Below, in pieces: positions 57,848-64,000 of a DNA stretch of 64,000 nucleotides. The stretch is from Palsa-506 sp963836355 (GTDB lineage: Bacteria; Actinomycetota; Actinomycetes; Streptosporangiales; Streptosporangiaceae), in assembly GCA_963836355.1 (NCBI GenBank), contig CAWIJO010000014.1:1-64000 (forward strand), given 5' to 3'. Position 1 is the stretch's first letter. Every line of letters begins with the position of its first letter. The translations under genes were made by a program, and so were the position numbers. Below the pieces are notes generated by a model. That model saw only the letters and a list, made by a program, of their open reading frames with translations, was not told the origin of the DNA and did no database searches.

Positions 57848-58804
57848 ATGGGGGTACGGCAATTGTCTTCAAAGAACCGCGGTAAAACGACGAGCAGACC
57901 TTCGCGCCCTAGTGTGCAGCAAAAACGCAAAGGCGGGAAACCCGACTCCAGGTGGTGGCCGAAAAGATATATAGTCGGGGCAGCAGGAATAATGATCACC
58001 GCTCTTTTAACACTTGTAGCTACTGGCGTAATTCCGAAGATTACTGGGCAATTCGTTAATGGTCCACAACTGGAAGACCGGCTCCGCCCTGGACCGGAAA
58101 TAACGGTCAATGAAAGCGTATTCAACCCGTTCGAGGGTGTGCCGCTGCTGCCGAAGGTGGCCCCAGGAAGTTATCAGCCTGCACGCAAGCTAATCAGCGC
58201 TCTCGCCCACCCCATGGCAGCGACATCTTACGCACTCCAAAAACAGATCCGCGACGCTGGCGGTGTCTCTATTCAATATACCTACATTCGCCTTGTACTG
58301 CAGGGAAATCGAAACGAGCCAATTCTTATTCTTAACGTGCATCCAGTACAGCTACGTCGAACTCACCCACTTAATGGCGTTTTGTTCGACGTAGGCCCGC
58401 AGGGTGAGGCCAATACCATACAGATGGGATTCGATCTTGATCAGTTGGCTCTCCAAGCTCTTAGCATCAATAAAAACACATTGACCAAGGTTCCATACTT
58501 TCAGAGTCACTCGATTCGTCTGGCCGATGGCGAACAAGCGGTTCTGGTTGTGCAGGCGCAAACATTCTGCTATAGCGCGCAATTCAAGCTAGCCATAGAC
58601 TATGAGATCGGCGGACAAAGCAAGGAAGTGATTATCAGCAATAACGGCGGGCCGTTTGAAGTAACCGGCTACAGGCTCGGGCGCAACGATGTAATCTCTT
58701 ACAGGAAAATGTTCTTCCTCCAAAATGACTTTTCGGTCTCCCCGCCTAGTCCATCTCAGTTGTACACTCGCGCGGGAGTAGGGGCCAGTTCATGCCCAAC
58801 GTGA
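57848..58804 (+). CDS. AT-rich single-helix membrane protein, foreign origin likely
   Basis: About 318 residues (ATG 57848; 57833 and 57755 are in-frame alternatives). A basic cytosolic start (SSKNRGKTTSRPSRPSVQQK) is followed by one membrane helix (YIVGAAGIMITALLTLVATG) and an external domain of about 240 residues: VNESVFNPFEGVPLLPKVAP, YIRLVLQGNRNEPILILNVH, DQLALQALSINKNTLTKVPY, then YEIGGQSKEVIISNNG. No family is recognised. Third-position AT, use of codons such as ATA and TTA-like Leu codons, and whole-gene composition differ strongly from every neighbour. The gene appears recently acquired. Small actinobacterial proteins of this build occur in accessory regions. Confidence 0.75.
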   Translation: MGVRQLSSKNRGKTTSRPSRPSVQQKRKGGKPDSRWWPKRYIVGAAGIMITALLTLVATGVIPKITGQFVNGPQLEDRLRPGPEITVNESVFNPFEGVPLLPKVAPGSYQPARKLISALAHPMAATSYALQKQIRDAGGVSIQYTYIRLVLQGNRNEPILILNVHPVQLRRTHPLNGVLFDVGPQGEANTIQMGFDLDQLALQALSINKNTLTKVPYFQSHSIRLADGEQAVLVVQAQTFCYSAQFKLAIDYEIGGQSKEVIISNNGGPFEVTGYRLGRNDVISYRKMFFLQNDFSVSPPSPSQLYTRAGVGASSCPT

Positions 58805-58827
58805 ATCCGTGCAGCCCGGGACCGGGC

Positions 58828-58857
58828 CAATGCCATGTAGATGAGTGGTTTGGCGGG
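58828..58857 (+). repeat. Left terminal inverted repeat of the IS4-type element
   Basis: Begins CAATGCCATGTAGATGAG, then GTGGTTT; complementary to 60459-60488 with a few mismatches. The stop of the AT-rich gene lies 24 bases to the left. Confidence 0.85.
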
Positions 58858-59303
58858 TTGCCGAGGTTCTGGCGCACTGGTTATGGTGCGTGATTCCGGT
58901 GGGTGCGTGGCGGGGCGCGGCACGACACGCGGGAACGTTCTGCCCCGTGGTTGCGGGCTTCCGGGAGGGGCTCCCGGTAACAGAAGAGGTGCTGACGCCG
59001 TTGTGGTCCCTGGAGCCCCTGGTGTCTTTGTATCCTGCCGTGCCGTTTCCCGCCAGTCCCGCCGCCGTGCCGGGCGGGTGGCTGCCGGAGCTGGCGGGGG
59101 CGGGGATCGTCGCGGTCCGGGTCGCTGACCTGGCCTGCCCGCTGCGCCGGCCGCTGCGGGAAGGAGACCGGACCGCGCTGACGGCGGCCGGCGCGGGGAA
59201 GATCCGCACCGGGGACCTGGTGGTGTTCCTGAAGCCGGTTGCGGTCGCGCCCGCGGTGGTGCGCCGCGACGGGAAGGGTGCAGGCCGGCGGGCACCCCGC
59301 TGA
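58845..59303 (+). CDS. Hypothetical frame inside the IS, upstream of the transposase
   Basis: Up to 152 residues from 58845 (a shorter start near 58891 is likely): FCPVVAGFREGLPVTEEVLT, LEPLVSLYPAVPFPASPAAV, GAGIVAVRVADLACPLRRPL, GKIRTGDLVVFLKPVAVAPA. The composition looks like protein, and the frame overlaps the transposase start by 26 bases. It may be a passenger gene or part of the transposase lost to a frameshift. No family is recognised. Confidence 0.4.
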   Translation: MVWRVAEVLAHWLWCVIPVGAWRGAARHAGTFCPVVAGFREGLPVTEEVLTPLWSLEPLVSLYPAVPFPASPAAVPGGWLPELAGAGIVAVRVADLACPLRRPLREGDRTALTAAGAGKIRTGDLVVFLKPVAVAPAVVRRDGKGAGRRAPR

Positions 59304-60476
59304 CCACGCCCGGCTCGGGATCATCGGGCAGCAGCTGGACGAGATGACCGGGCAGCCCGGCGTCATCGGCCTGGTCGCGGCGCAGACCGTGCCGCGGGGG
59401 AAGGTCAAGGGCTGCGCGCGGCGCTGCATGACGATGGCGGCGGCGCTGCGGGGGGTGCTGCTGATGGGCCTGATGCCGGACGCCGGCTACGGGGAGATCC
59501 TGTCCGCCCTGTTCGGCGACCTGGCGCTGCTGCCCTGGCAGGCGGAATTCGCCGTCCCGGCCGAGACCGTGCTCTGCACCTGGCGGGATGCGGCCGGCCC
59601 GGAGCCGCTCCTGCGCCTGCGGGACATGACCCTCGCCGCGTCGGACGCCGAGCACGAGGACCGCGACTACCGTGCCATCGAGATCGGTGACCTGCGGCCC
59701 GGCTCGATCGGCGGGTCGCTGGCCCGGATGCCGGACACGCCCGCGAACCGGGCCGGGCACGGGTCAGCGGGAACCGCCGATGACCCGGCTCCCTGCCCGC
59801 AGCTGCGGGACCTGCCGGTCACCGGCGCCTCCGCCCGCGGCCTGCTCGCGGTGGTGACCGGGCCGTCCGGCTGGGACAAGGCCGAAGCCGGGCAGGCCCT
59901 GCTGGACCGGGCCCTGACCGAGTACCCCCATGTCTTCACCAGGAGCCGGCTGTCCGTCCTCGACCGTAACTTTCCCGGCATCGCCCGGATCGCGAGGATG
60001 ATCACGGTCACGCACGTCCTGATCCGCCTCAAGAGCGACATCACGGTCACGAAAATAGGCGGTTTCCTGCCCGGCGGGTCCTACATGGCTGACATCGGCG
60101 GGAATGACGGCAAGATCCGGATGCGCGTCATCGAGTACGGCGTCCACGTGGACGGCCAGGACGTCCCGGAGATGTTCTGCCTGGTCACCGACCTCGACGA
60201 CTGGGAGAAGCACCCGGCCGGCGTGCTGGCCGCCGCGTATAAGTGGCGGCGGGACGGCCCGGAGACCGCGCTGCGCGAGGCCAGGTCCCTGATCCGCGGC
60301 GCCGGGCCCTCGACCGGGCCGATCTTCCGGTCGCACCGCCCGGACATGATCCGGCAGGAGCACGCCGCCTGGATCACCGCCTGCGAGCTGGTCCGCGCCA
60401 CCGCCCGCGCAGCAGCCCGCGCTGCCGCCCCGGCCCGCAAGGGCCGGCGCGCGCTCAAACCCCGAAACCCCTCATC
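59278..60476 (+). pseudogene. IS4-family transposase, altered catalytic Asp and no own stop
   Basis: A DDE transposase with the IS4 N-terminal domain (VKGCARRCMTMAAALRGVLL, MGLMPDAGYGEILSALFGDL) and catalytic domain. The first Asp, normally in a SIDGS-type strand, is Gly here (GSIGGSLARMPDTPANRAG). The second Asp (SVLDRNFPGIARIARM) and the Glu (KWRRDGPETALREARSLI) are present. After ARKGRRALKP the frame enters the right terminal repeat without a stop and stays open into the YCII gene, ending only at 61065. A dead or decaying element is most likely. The start is placed at GTG 59278. Confidence 0.78.
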
Positions 60477-60488
60477 TACATGGCATTG
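60459..60488 (-). repeat. Right terminal inverted repeat of the IS4-type element
   Basis: Complement of the left end; ends CTCATCTACATGGCATTG at 60488. The transposase frame is open across it. Confidence 0.85.
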
Positions 60489-60741
60489 CGGCGTGGGTCC
60501 GCTGGCCGCCGTATGCAAGCAATGCGTACTGCATAACCCCTCCAGTCACCGACGGATACCTGTTCGAGTATCTGACGAACGGCATCGGCTCCGACGGACA
60601 ACTCCGGCCGAAGAAATCCTCGACGGAAGAAATCTTGTCCGCGGGTGTCTGCGCCGGGCAGGGCCGTTCGTCATTACGGCAGACCCGCCCACAGCAGTGA
60701 AAGCGTGCATGGGCACGCCGGTTCTCGAAAGGACGATCGAC

Positions 60742-61065
60742 ATGGCGAAGTTCATCTACCTCTACCGTGGCCCGGCGACTCCGGTGTCCGACCCCACGCC
60801 GGAGCAGGGCGCCGAGCGTAAGGCTGCTTTTGGCGCCTGGATGGAGAAGGTCGGCGCGGCGCTCGTCGACGTCGGCAGCCCGTTCGGGACGAGCGCGTCC
60901 GTTAGCGATGACGGCACTGAAGGAACAGCCGGCGACCTGATCGGCTACACGATCGTCGAGGCCCGCGATCTCATTGCGGCGAAGGCGCTCACCGACGGCC
61001 TCCCGTTCCTGTCCAACAGTGCTGGGAAGTGCGCGGTGGAGATCTTCGAGCTGCTGCCGATGTAG
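60742..61065 (+). CDS. YCII-related domain protein
   Basis: A 107-residue protein: MAKFIYLYRGPATPVSDPTP, FGAWMEKVGAALVDVGSPFG, LIGYTIVEARDLIAAKALTD, GKCAVEIFELLPM. The fold is the small alpha/beta barrel of the YCII/DGPF group, often enzymes or partners of ECF sigma factors; no function is assigned. ATG 60742 follows AAAGGA by eight bases and gives the family N-terminus. It happens to be in frame with the transposase remnant upstream. A strong hairpin ends the gene. Confidence 0.85.
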   Translation: MAKFIYLYRGPATPVSDPTPEQGAERKAAFGAWMEKVGAALVDVGSPFGTSASVSDDGTEGTAGDLIGYTIVEARDLIAAKALTDGLPFLSNSAGKCAVEIFELLPM

Positions 61066-61072
61066 CAGGAAC

Positions 61073-61107
61073 GGTCCGCCGCACCTACGACGGAGGTGCG
61101 GCGGACC
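61073..61107 (+). terminator. Strong hairpin terminator after the YCII gene
   Basis: GGTCCGCCGCACCT (61073-61086) pairs perfectly with AGGTGCGGCGGACC (61094-61107) around a 7-base loop, eight bases after the stop. There is no T-run, as is common for terminators in high-GC actinomycetes. It would work in both directions. Confidence 0.75.
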
Positions 61108-61200
61108 ATTGGCACCGGGTGCGAGGCCGGACTGGCCGAGAGGAAGATTTCCGGCGGCCTGGCCATGCTGCTCGGCGGGCACATGGCCGTCGGGGTCTAG
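61108..61200 (+). pseudogene. TfoX N-terminal domain fragment
   Basis: The frame CEAGLAERKISGGLAMLLGG, HMAVGV then a stop (61198-61200) matches the start of TfoX_N proteins (GLxExKMFGGLAFLLxGHMAVG). There is no start codon, and the rest of the domain is absent. It is a small gene relic between the terminator and the beta-lactamase-like gene. Confidence 0.6.
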
Positions 61201-61230
61201 GGAGACGAACTGCTTGTCCGCACCCTGGCT

Positions 61231-62379
61231 TCAGGCATTCGCCGCGTGCCGCCAGAAATCCCGCATCAGAGCGGGCGGGGTCGGTCCGGACATTTCCAGC
61301 TGGCTGAGCAAGATGGTGACCGCGCCGGTGGACGCGGTGATGTGCGCTGCGGTTCCGGTGCCGCCGACCCAGCCGTAGCGTCCCGGCACGTTCCAGGGGT
61401 CGATGGCCTCGACATCCACCGAGCCGCCGAAGCCCCAGCCCTGGCCCTCCAGGAACAACCGGCTGGCATCGCGCTGGGACTGGGTCAGCTGGTCGGTAGT
61501 CATCTGCCGCACCGACGCGGCCGACAACAGCCGCCGGCCGCCGGCAGTCCCGCCGGCCAGCAGCATCCGGGCGAAGGAGTGCCAGTCATCGATAGTCGAG
61601 ACCAGACCGCCGGCTCCGGAGGGGAACACCGGCAGGCTGCTCCATTGCCCGTCGGGGGCGTCAACCAGCTCAAGACCGCCTGCCGGATCGGTCCGGTAGT
61701 AGCTGGTGAACCGATCGAGCTTGCTGGCCGGCACCTCAAATGCGGTATCGACCATGCCGAGCGGCTCGAACAGCCGCTCCGCCAGGAACTCGGGCAACGG
61801 ACGGCCCGAGACCCGGGCGATCAGCACACCCAGGATGTCAGAGCAGGTGTTGTACAGCCACGCCTCGCCCGGCTGGCGCAGCAGCGGAATGCGGGACAGC
61901 GCAGCCATCCATTCGTCCGGCGCCGCGATCAGTTGCGGCTGCGGCGGTCCTTGTTTCAGCTCGCTGAACAACAGCCCGACCACCGGCAGCGAGAAGTCGG
62001 ACGGGAAACCGTGCCCAGCGCGGAAGGTGAGCAGATCGACCACGGTGATCGGCCTGACGGCCGGGACCACGTCGTCGACCGGACCGGCCGGCGTGCGGAC
62101 GACAGCCGGTGATGCCAGCTCCGGCAGCCAAAGCCGGACCGGGTTCTCCAGCGCGAGCCGGCCGTCCTCGACCAGCATCATCACCGCCGCGGCGGTGATG
62201 GGCTTGGTGATGGAAGCGATGCGGAAGATCGAATCCCTGGCCATCGGGGAGCTGCCGTCGGCATCGGCAGAGCCGGCGGCCTGCACCTCGACCCGGTCAC
62301 CGCGAGCTATCAGGCCCACCGCTCCCGGCACCGATCCGGCGCTGACATAGGCCTGCAGGATGTCGTACAGGTTGCTCAT
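61231..62379 (-). CDS. Serine hydrolase, beta-lactamase (class C-like) family
   Basis: A 382-residue penicillin-binding-protein-like hydrolase. The SxxK motif is S56-I-T-K59 (IFRIASITKPITAAAVMML); the second motif is the Tyr in WLYNTCSDILGVLIAR; GWVGGTGTAAHI gives the third-motif strand. There is no signal peptide, so it acts in the cytosol, as do many esterase/EstB-like members. FEPLGMVDTAFEVP and GAGGLVSTIDDWHSFARMLL are typical. The substrate (ester, amide or lactam) is unknown. It is convergent with the YCII gene. Confidence 0.92.
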   Translation of the reverse strand: MSNLYDILQAYVSAGSVPGAVGLIARGDRVEVQAAGSADADGSSPMARDSIFRIASITKPITAAAVMMLVEDGRLALENPVRLWLPELASPAVVRTPAGPVDDVVPAVRPITVVDLLTFRAGHGFPSDFSLPVVGLLFSELKQGPPQPQLIAAPDEWMAALSRIPLLRQPGEAWLYNTCSDILGVLIARVSGRPLPEFLAERLFEPLGMVDTAFEVPASKLDRFTSYYRTDPAGGLELVDAPDGQWSSLPVFPSGAGGLVSTIDDWHSFARMLLAGGTAGGRRLLSAASVRQMTTDQLTQSQRDASRLFLEGQGWGFGGSVDVEAIDPWNVPGRYGWVGGTGTAAHITASTGAVTILLSQLEMSGPTPPALMRDFWRHAANA

Positions 62380-62938
62380 CGGCCCCTCATCACTAGTGTG
62401 CGTCCAGAAGGAAGACGATCGGCACCGCGAAGAATCATCGGGCCGCCCGCAGAAACCGACCTGAACGGCCGCCGCTCACCCTAGCCGCAGTATCCAGCGA
62501 CGTCTTTCTATGCCGTGGACAGGGGGCGAGGTGCACACGCCGGCGCTGGGCCTCACCGGGTGAGCGTTTCCTTCGGGCGTATCATGCAGGCGCGGTGCGT
62601 AGCGGGGCAGGGCACTGGCGACCTCCAGAGCGCCCAGCATTGGCCAGCGTCAGCATGATCTCTCGCCACTTTTTATTTTGGCACCCGTCGCTCGCATCAT
62701 CGACGGTAGTTGGGGCAGCTGTCCTGATGATCCGGGTGGGCTTGGGCGGGTATGGCCCTGGGTGCAGTATGGGGTTCGGCTGCCGTTGGTAGCGCCTTCG
62801 GCAATCGCCGGCCGCCTGGCACCACCCCCATGTGCCAATTTTCAGAAGCTGACCTGCGAGCTTCCGCCTGCTGCCTGGATGGTTCTATTTCCCGAATAAT
62901 GCCTGCTTTGATTATCAAGGTCTGGAAAGGAGGCCGCG
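62380..62938. other. Intergenic, ribosome site of the next gene at its end
   Basis: No supported gene in about 560 bases. AAAGGAGG (62926-62933) lies five bases before the cyclase start and fixes it. A local AT-rich patch near 62880-62925 likely holds the promoter. Confidence 0.45.
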
Positions 62939-63913
62939 ATGCAGCAAGCCCGCCGGCCCGCGAAGGTGGGCCTGCTCGCCGTCAGTGCCGTTGCCCTCGG
63001 CCTGGTAGCTGGTTTCGTGCTGGGCATGAGCCCGGTGGTGAGCGCGGGTGCCGGTGGCCAGCCGCGCGCGGCGGCGGGCGGCATCCCACATGGCTATGCC
63101 CGGGTCGACCCGCGGAACCCGGCGCATTCACGGCAGGTTTTCCTGGGGCAGCCGCTGAGCGGCAACGCGCCCATCTTCCCTGGTGACCCCAAGGTCAGAT
63201 GGCAGCTGTGGAACTGCGTCAGAGCCCACCCCGCCGTCCCCCGCTGCCACCAGGGATCGGGCTACGCACTTGAGCAGATCCAGTCGCTGGGCACCCATAC
63301 CGGCACGCACATCTCCGCCCCGTGCCACTTCCACGAGAACAAGCCGTGCCTCGTCCGCCTGCCGGAGAAATTCTTCGGCCTGCGCCCGCTGATAACGATC
63401 AACGTCAAGCCGCTGATGCTGGCCCGGCACGGCAACGGCGACTTCTTCATCACCGCCAGCTACATCCAGAACTGGCTGCACCGCACCCGGTGCGCAGCGA
63501 TCCCGCGGAACTCCTACGTGGTGCTCTACACCGGGCTATCCAGCTTCTACCACCTGGGCAACCGGCGAGTGCCCGGCCGGTACGACGACTACTACGATGA
63601 CGTCCCCGGCTTCAGCGCCACCTCCACCAGGTGGCTATGGCAGCACGGCGCCATCGGTGTCGGCGCGGACACCTTCGGCCCGGACGCCACCATGGATCAA
63701 AACTTCGGCGCCACCACCGAGATCACCGCCCTCGGCGGCATCACGCTGGAGAACATGGGCCCACGCCTGGCCGGCCTGCGCCCCTGCGGCGACTGGATCG
63801 AGCTCAACGGCCCGCGGCTGACCAGCACCCCGCACGACCAGCTCGGCGGCAGGCTCGACTTCTCCGGCGCCTGGATGGGAATGGACGGCTGGACCCTCCG
63901 CAGAACCTCATAA
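62939..63913 (+). CDS. Secreted cyclase-family (kynurenine formamidase-like) protein
   Basis: A 324-residue exported protein: signal peptide (VGLLAVSAVALGLVAGFVLG) then a PF04199-type cyclase domain. The signature normally reads HxGTHxDxPxH; here it is H120-TGT-H124-I-S126-APC-H130, so the metal-binding Asp is Ser. Other conserved parts: YVVLYTGLSSFYHLG, DDVPGFSATSTRWLWQHGAI, GVGADTFGPD and ALGGITLENM. It is full length. Either the metal site uses another ligand or activity is changed. Family members hydrolyse amides or cyclic substrates with Zn or Mn. The start is fixed by AAAGGAGG. Confidence 0.88.
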   Translation: MQQARRPAKVGLLAVSAVALGLVAGFVLGMSPVVSAGAGGQPRAAAGGIPHGYARVDPRNPAHSRQVFLGQPLSGNAPIFPGDPKVRWQLWNCVRAHPAVPRCHQGSGYALEQIQSLGTHTGTHISAPCHFHENKPCLVRLPEKFFGLRPLITINVKPLMLARHGNGDFFITASYIQNWLHRTRCAAIPRNSYVVLYTGLSSFYHLGNRRVPGRYDDYYDDVPGFSATSTRWLWQHGAIGVGADTFGPDATMDQNFGATTEITALGGITLENMGPRLAGLRPCGDWIELNGPRLTSTPHDQLGGRLDFSGAWMGMDGWTLRRTS

Positions 63914-64000
63914 CCAGCCAAGGGCAGGCGACTGACTGTCCGCGGACTCGACGCCATCATGTGCACCAGAGTGGTGGATGGCCTAACTGCCTGGGCTCTG
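63914..64000. other. Window end, nothing seen
   Basis: A short stretch after the cyclase stop with no feature. Confidence 0.4.

Larger units (their letters stand above)
58828..60488 (+). mobile_element. IS4-family insertion sequence, about 1.66 kb
   Basis: The terminal inverted repeats share CAATGCCATGTAGATGAG at the outer ends (58828-58845 on the left, 60471-60488 complemented on the right) and continue imperfectly to about 30 bp. Inside are an upstream frame (58845-59303) and the transposase (from 59278). No clear target duplication was recognised at the edges. The insertion separates the AT-rich gene from the YCII gene. Confidence 0.82.

Noticed and set aside
59239..61065. Single 608-residue gene spanning the IS and the YCII protein
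   Set aside because: The first part is an IS4 transposase and the last part a complete YCII protein with its own ribosome site. An IS end lies between them. The open frame is noted as a finding, not annotated as one gene.

Overview
The window is GC-rich DNA with the codon use, small conserved membrane proteins, IdeR, LCP ligase, mycosin-like protease and gene orders of a high-GC Actinomycetota. A Streptosporangiales- or Streptomyces-like actinomycete is most likely; the genus cannot be fixed from the sequence. Most of it is ordinary chromosome.

Layout. (1) 0.6-1.3 kb: a CBS-BON protein. (2) 1.6-11.4 kb: an accretion island at a tRNA-Gly(CCC) gene. The intact tRNA is at 11375-11448 (minus strand). 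Four further copies of its 3' half (about 44 bp) lie to its left at 1658, 4234, 5352 and 10458, and cut the island into four tandem segments. These hold a broken tyrosine integrase with a zinc-ribbon membrane protein (A), a frameshifted HigB-like toxin with its antitoxin (B), two IS110-type elements, an IS-split gene and a decayed HAD phosphatase (C), and a DUF6247/RelE-like pair (D). (3) 11.5-23.5 kb: core metabolism and stress genes: dcd, an acyl-CoA dehydrogenase, hsp20 with a MerR regulator, a thiolase, ideR followed by a PAS-GAF-SpoIIE-HATPase protein, pdxH, citrate synthase and serC. (4) 23.5-32.5 kb: thpR, DinB, an MFS pump with its MarR repressor, DUF2530, DUF3027, a second MFS protein, a cold-shock protein and a proline-rich membrane protein. 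(5) 32.7-40.6 kb: groEL under two CIRCE operators, cspA, a ThiS/MoaD-like sulfur carrier overlapping threonine synthase behind a SAM-I riboswitch, otsA/otsB, DUF3263 and a SAM hydrolase. (6) 40.7-48.9 kb: a subtilase of mycosin type lacking its catalytic His, plsC, a large membrane protein, an LCP-family cell-wall ligase and an amidase. (7) 48.9-64 kb: an accessory region with many gene remnants (SDR, MDR, GNAT, lipase, HNH, TfoX), a cupin-adenylyl cyclase fusion, a tRNA-Thr(TGT), an AT-rich foreign membrane protein and an IS4-type element.

How the parts work together. The island looks like repeated integration at one tRNA, with the integrases lost and toxin-antitoxin pairs kept. The thrC-sulfur carrier unit is probably controlled at translation by SAM. 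The groEL and hsp20 promoters carry heat-shock operator elements. Several genes (toxin, integrase, HAD, otsA, mycosin tail, SDR, HNH) carry single-base frameshifts. Some are true decay; those in otsA and the mycosin tail may be assembly errors, because the restored proteins end at sensible places.
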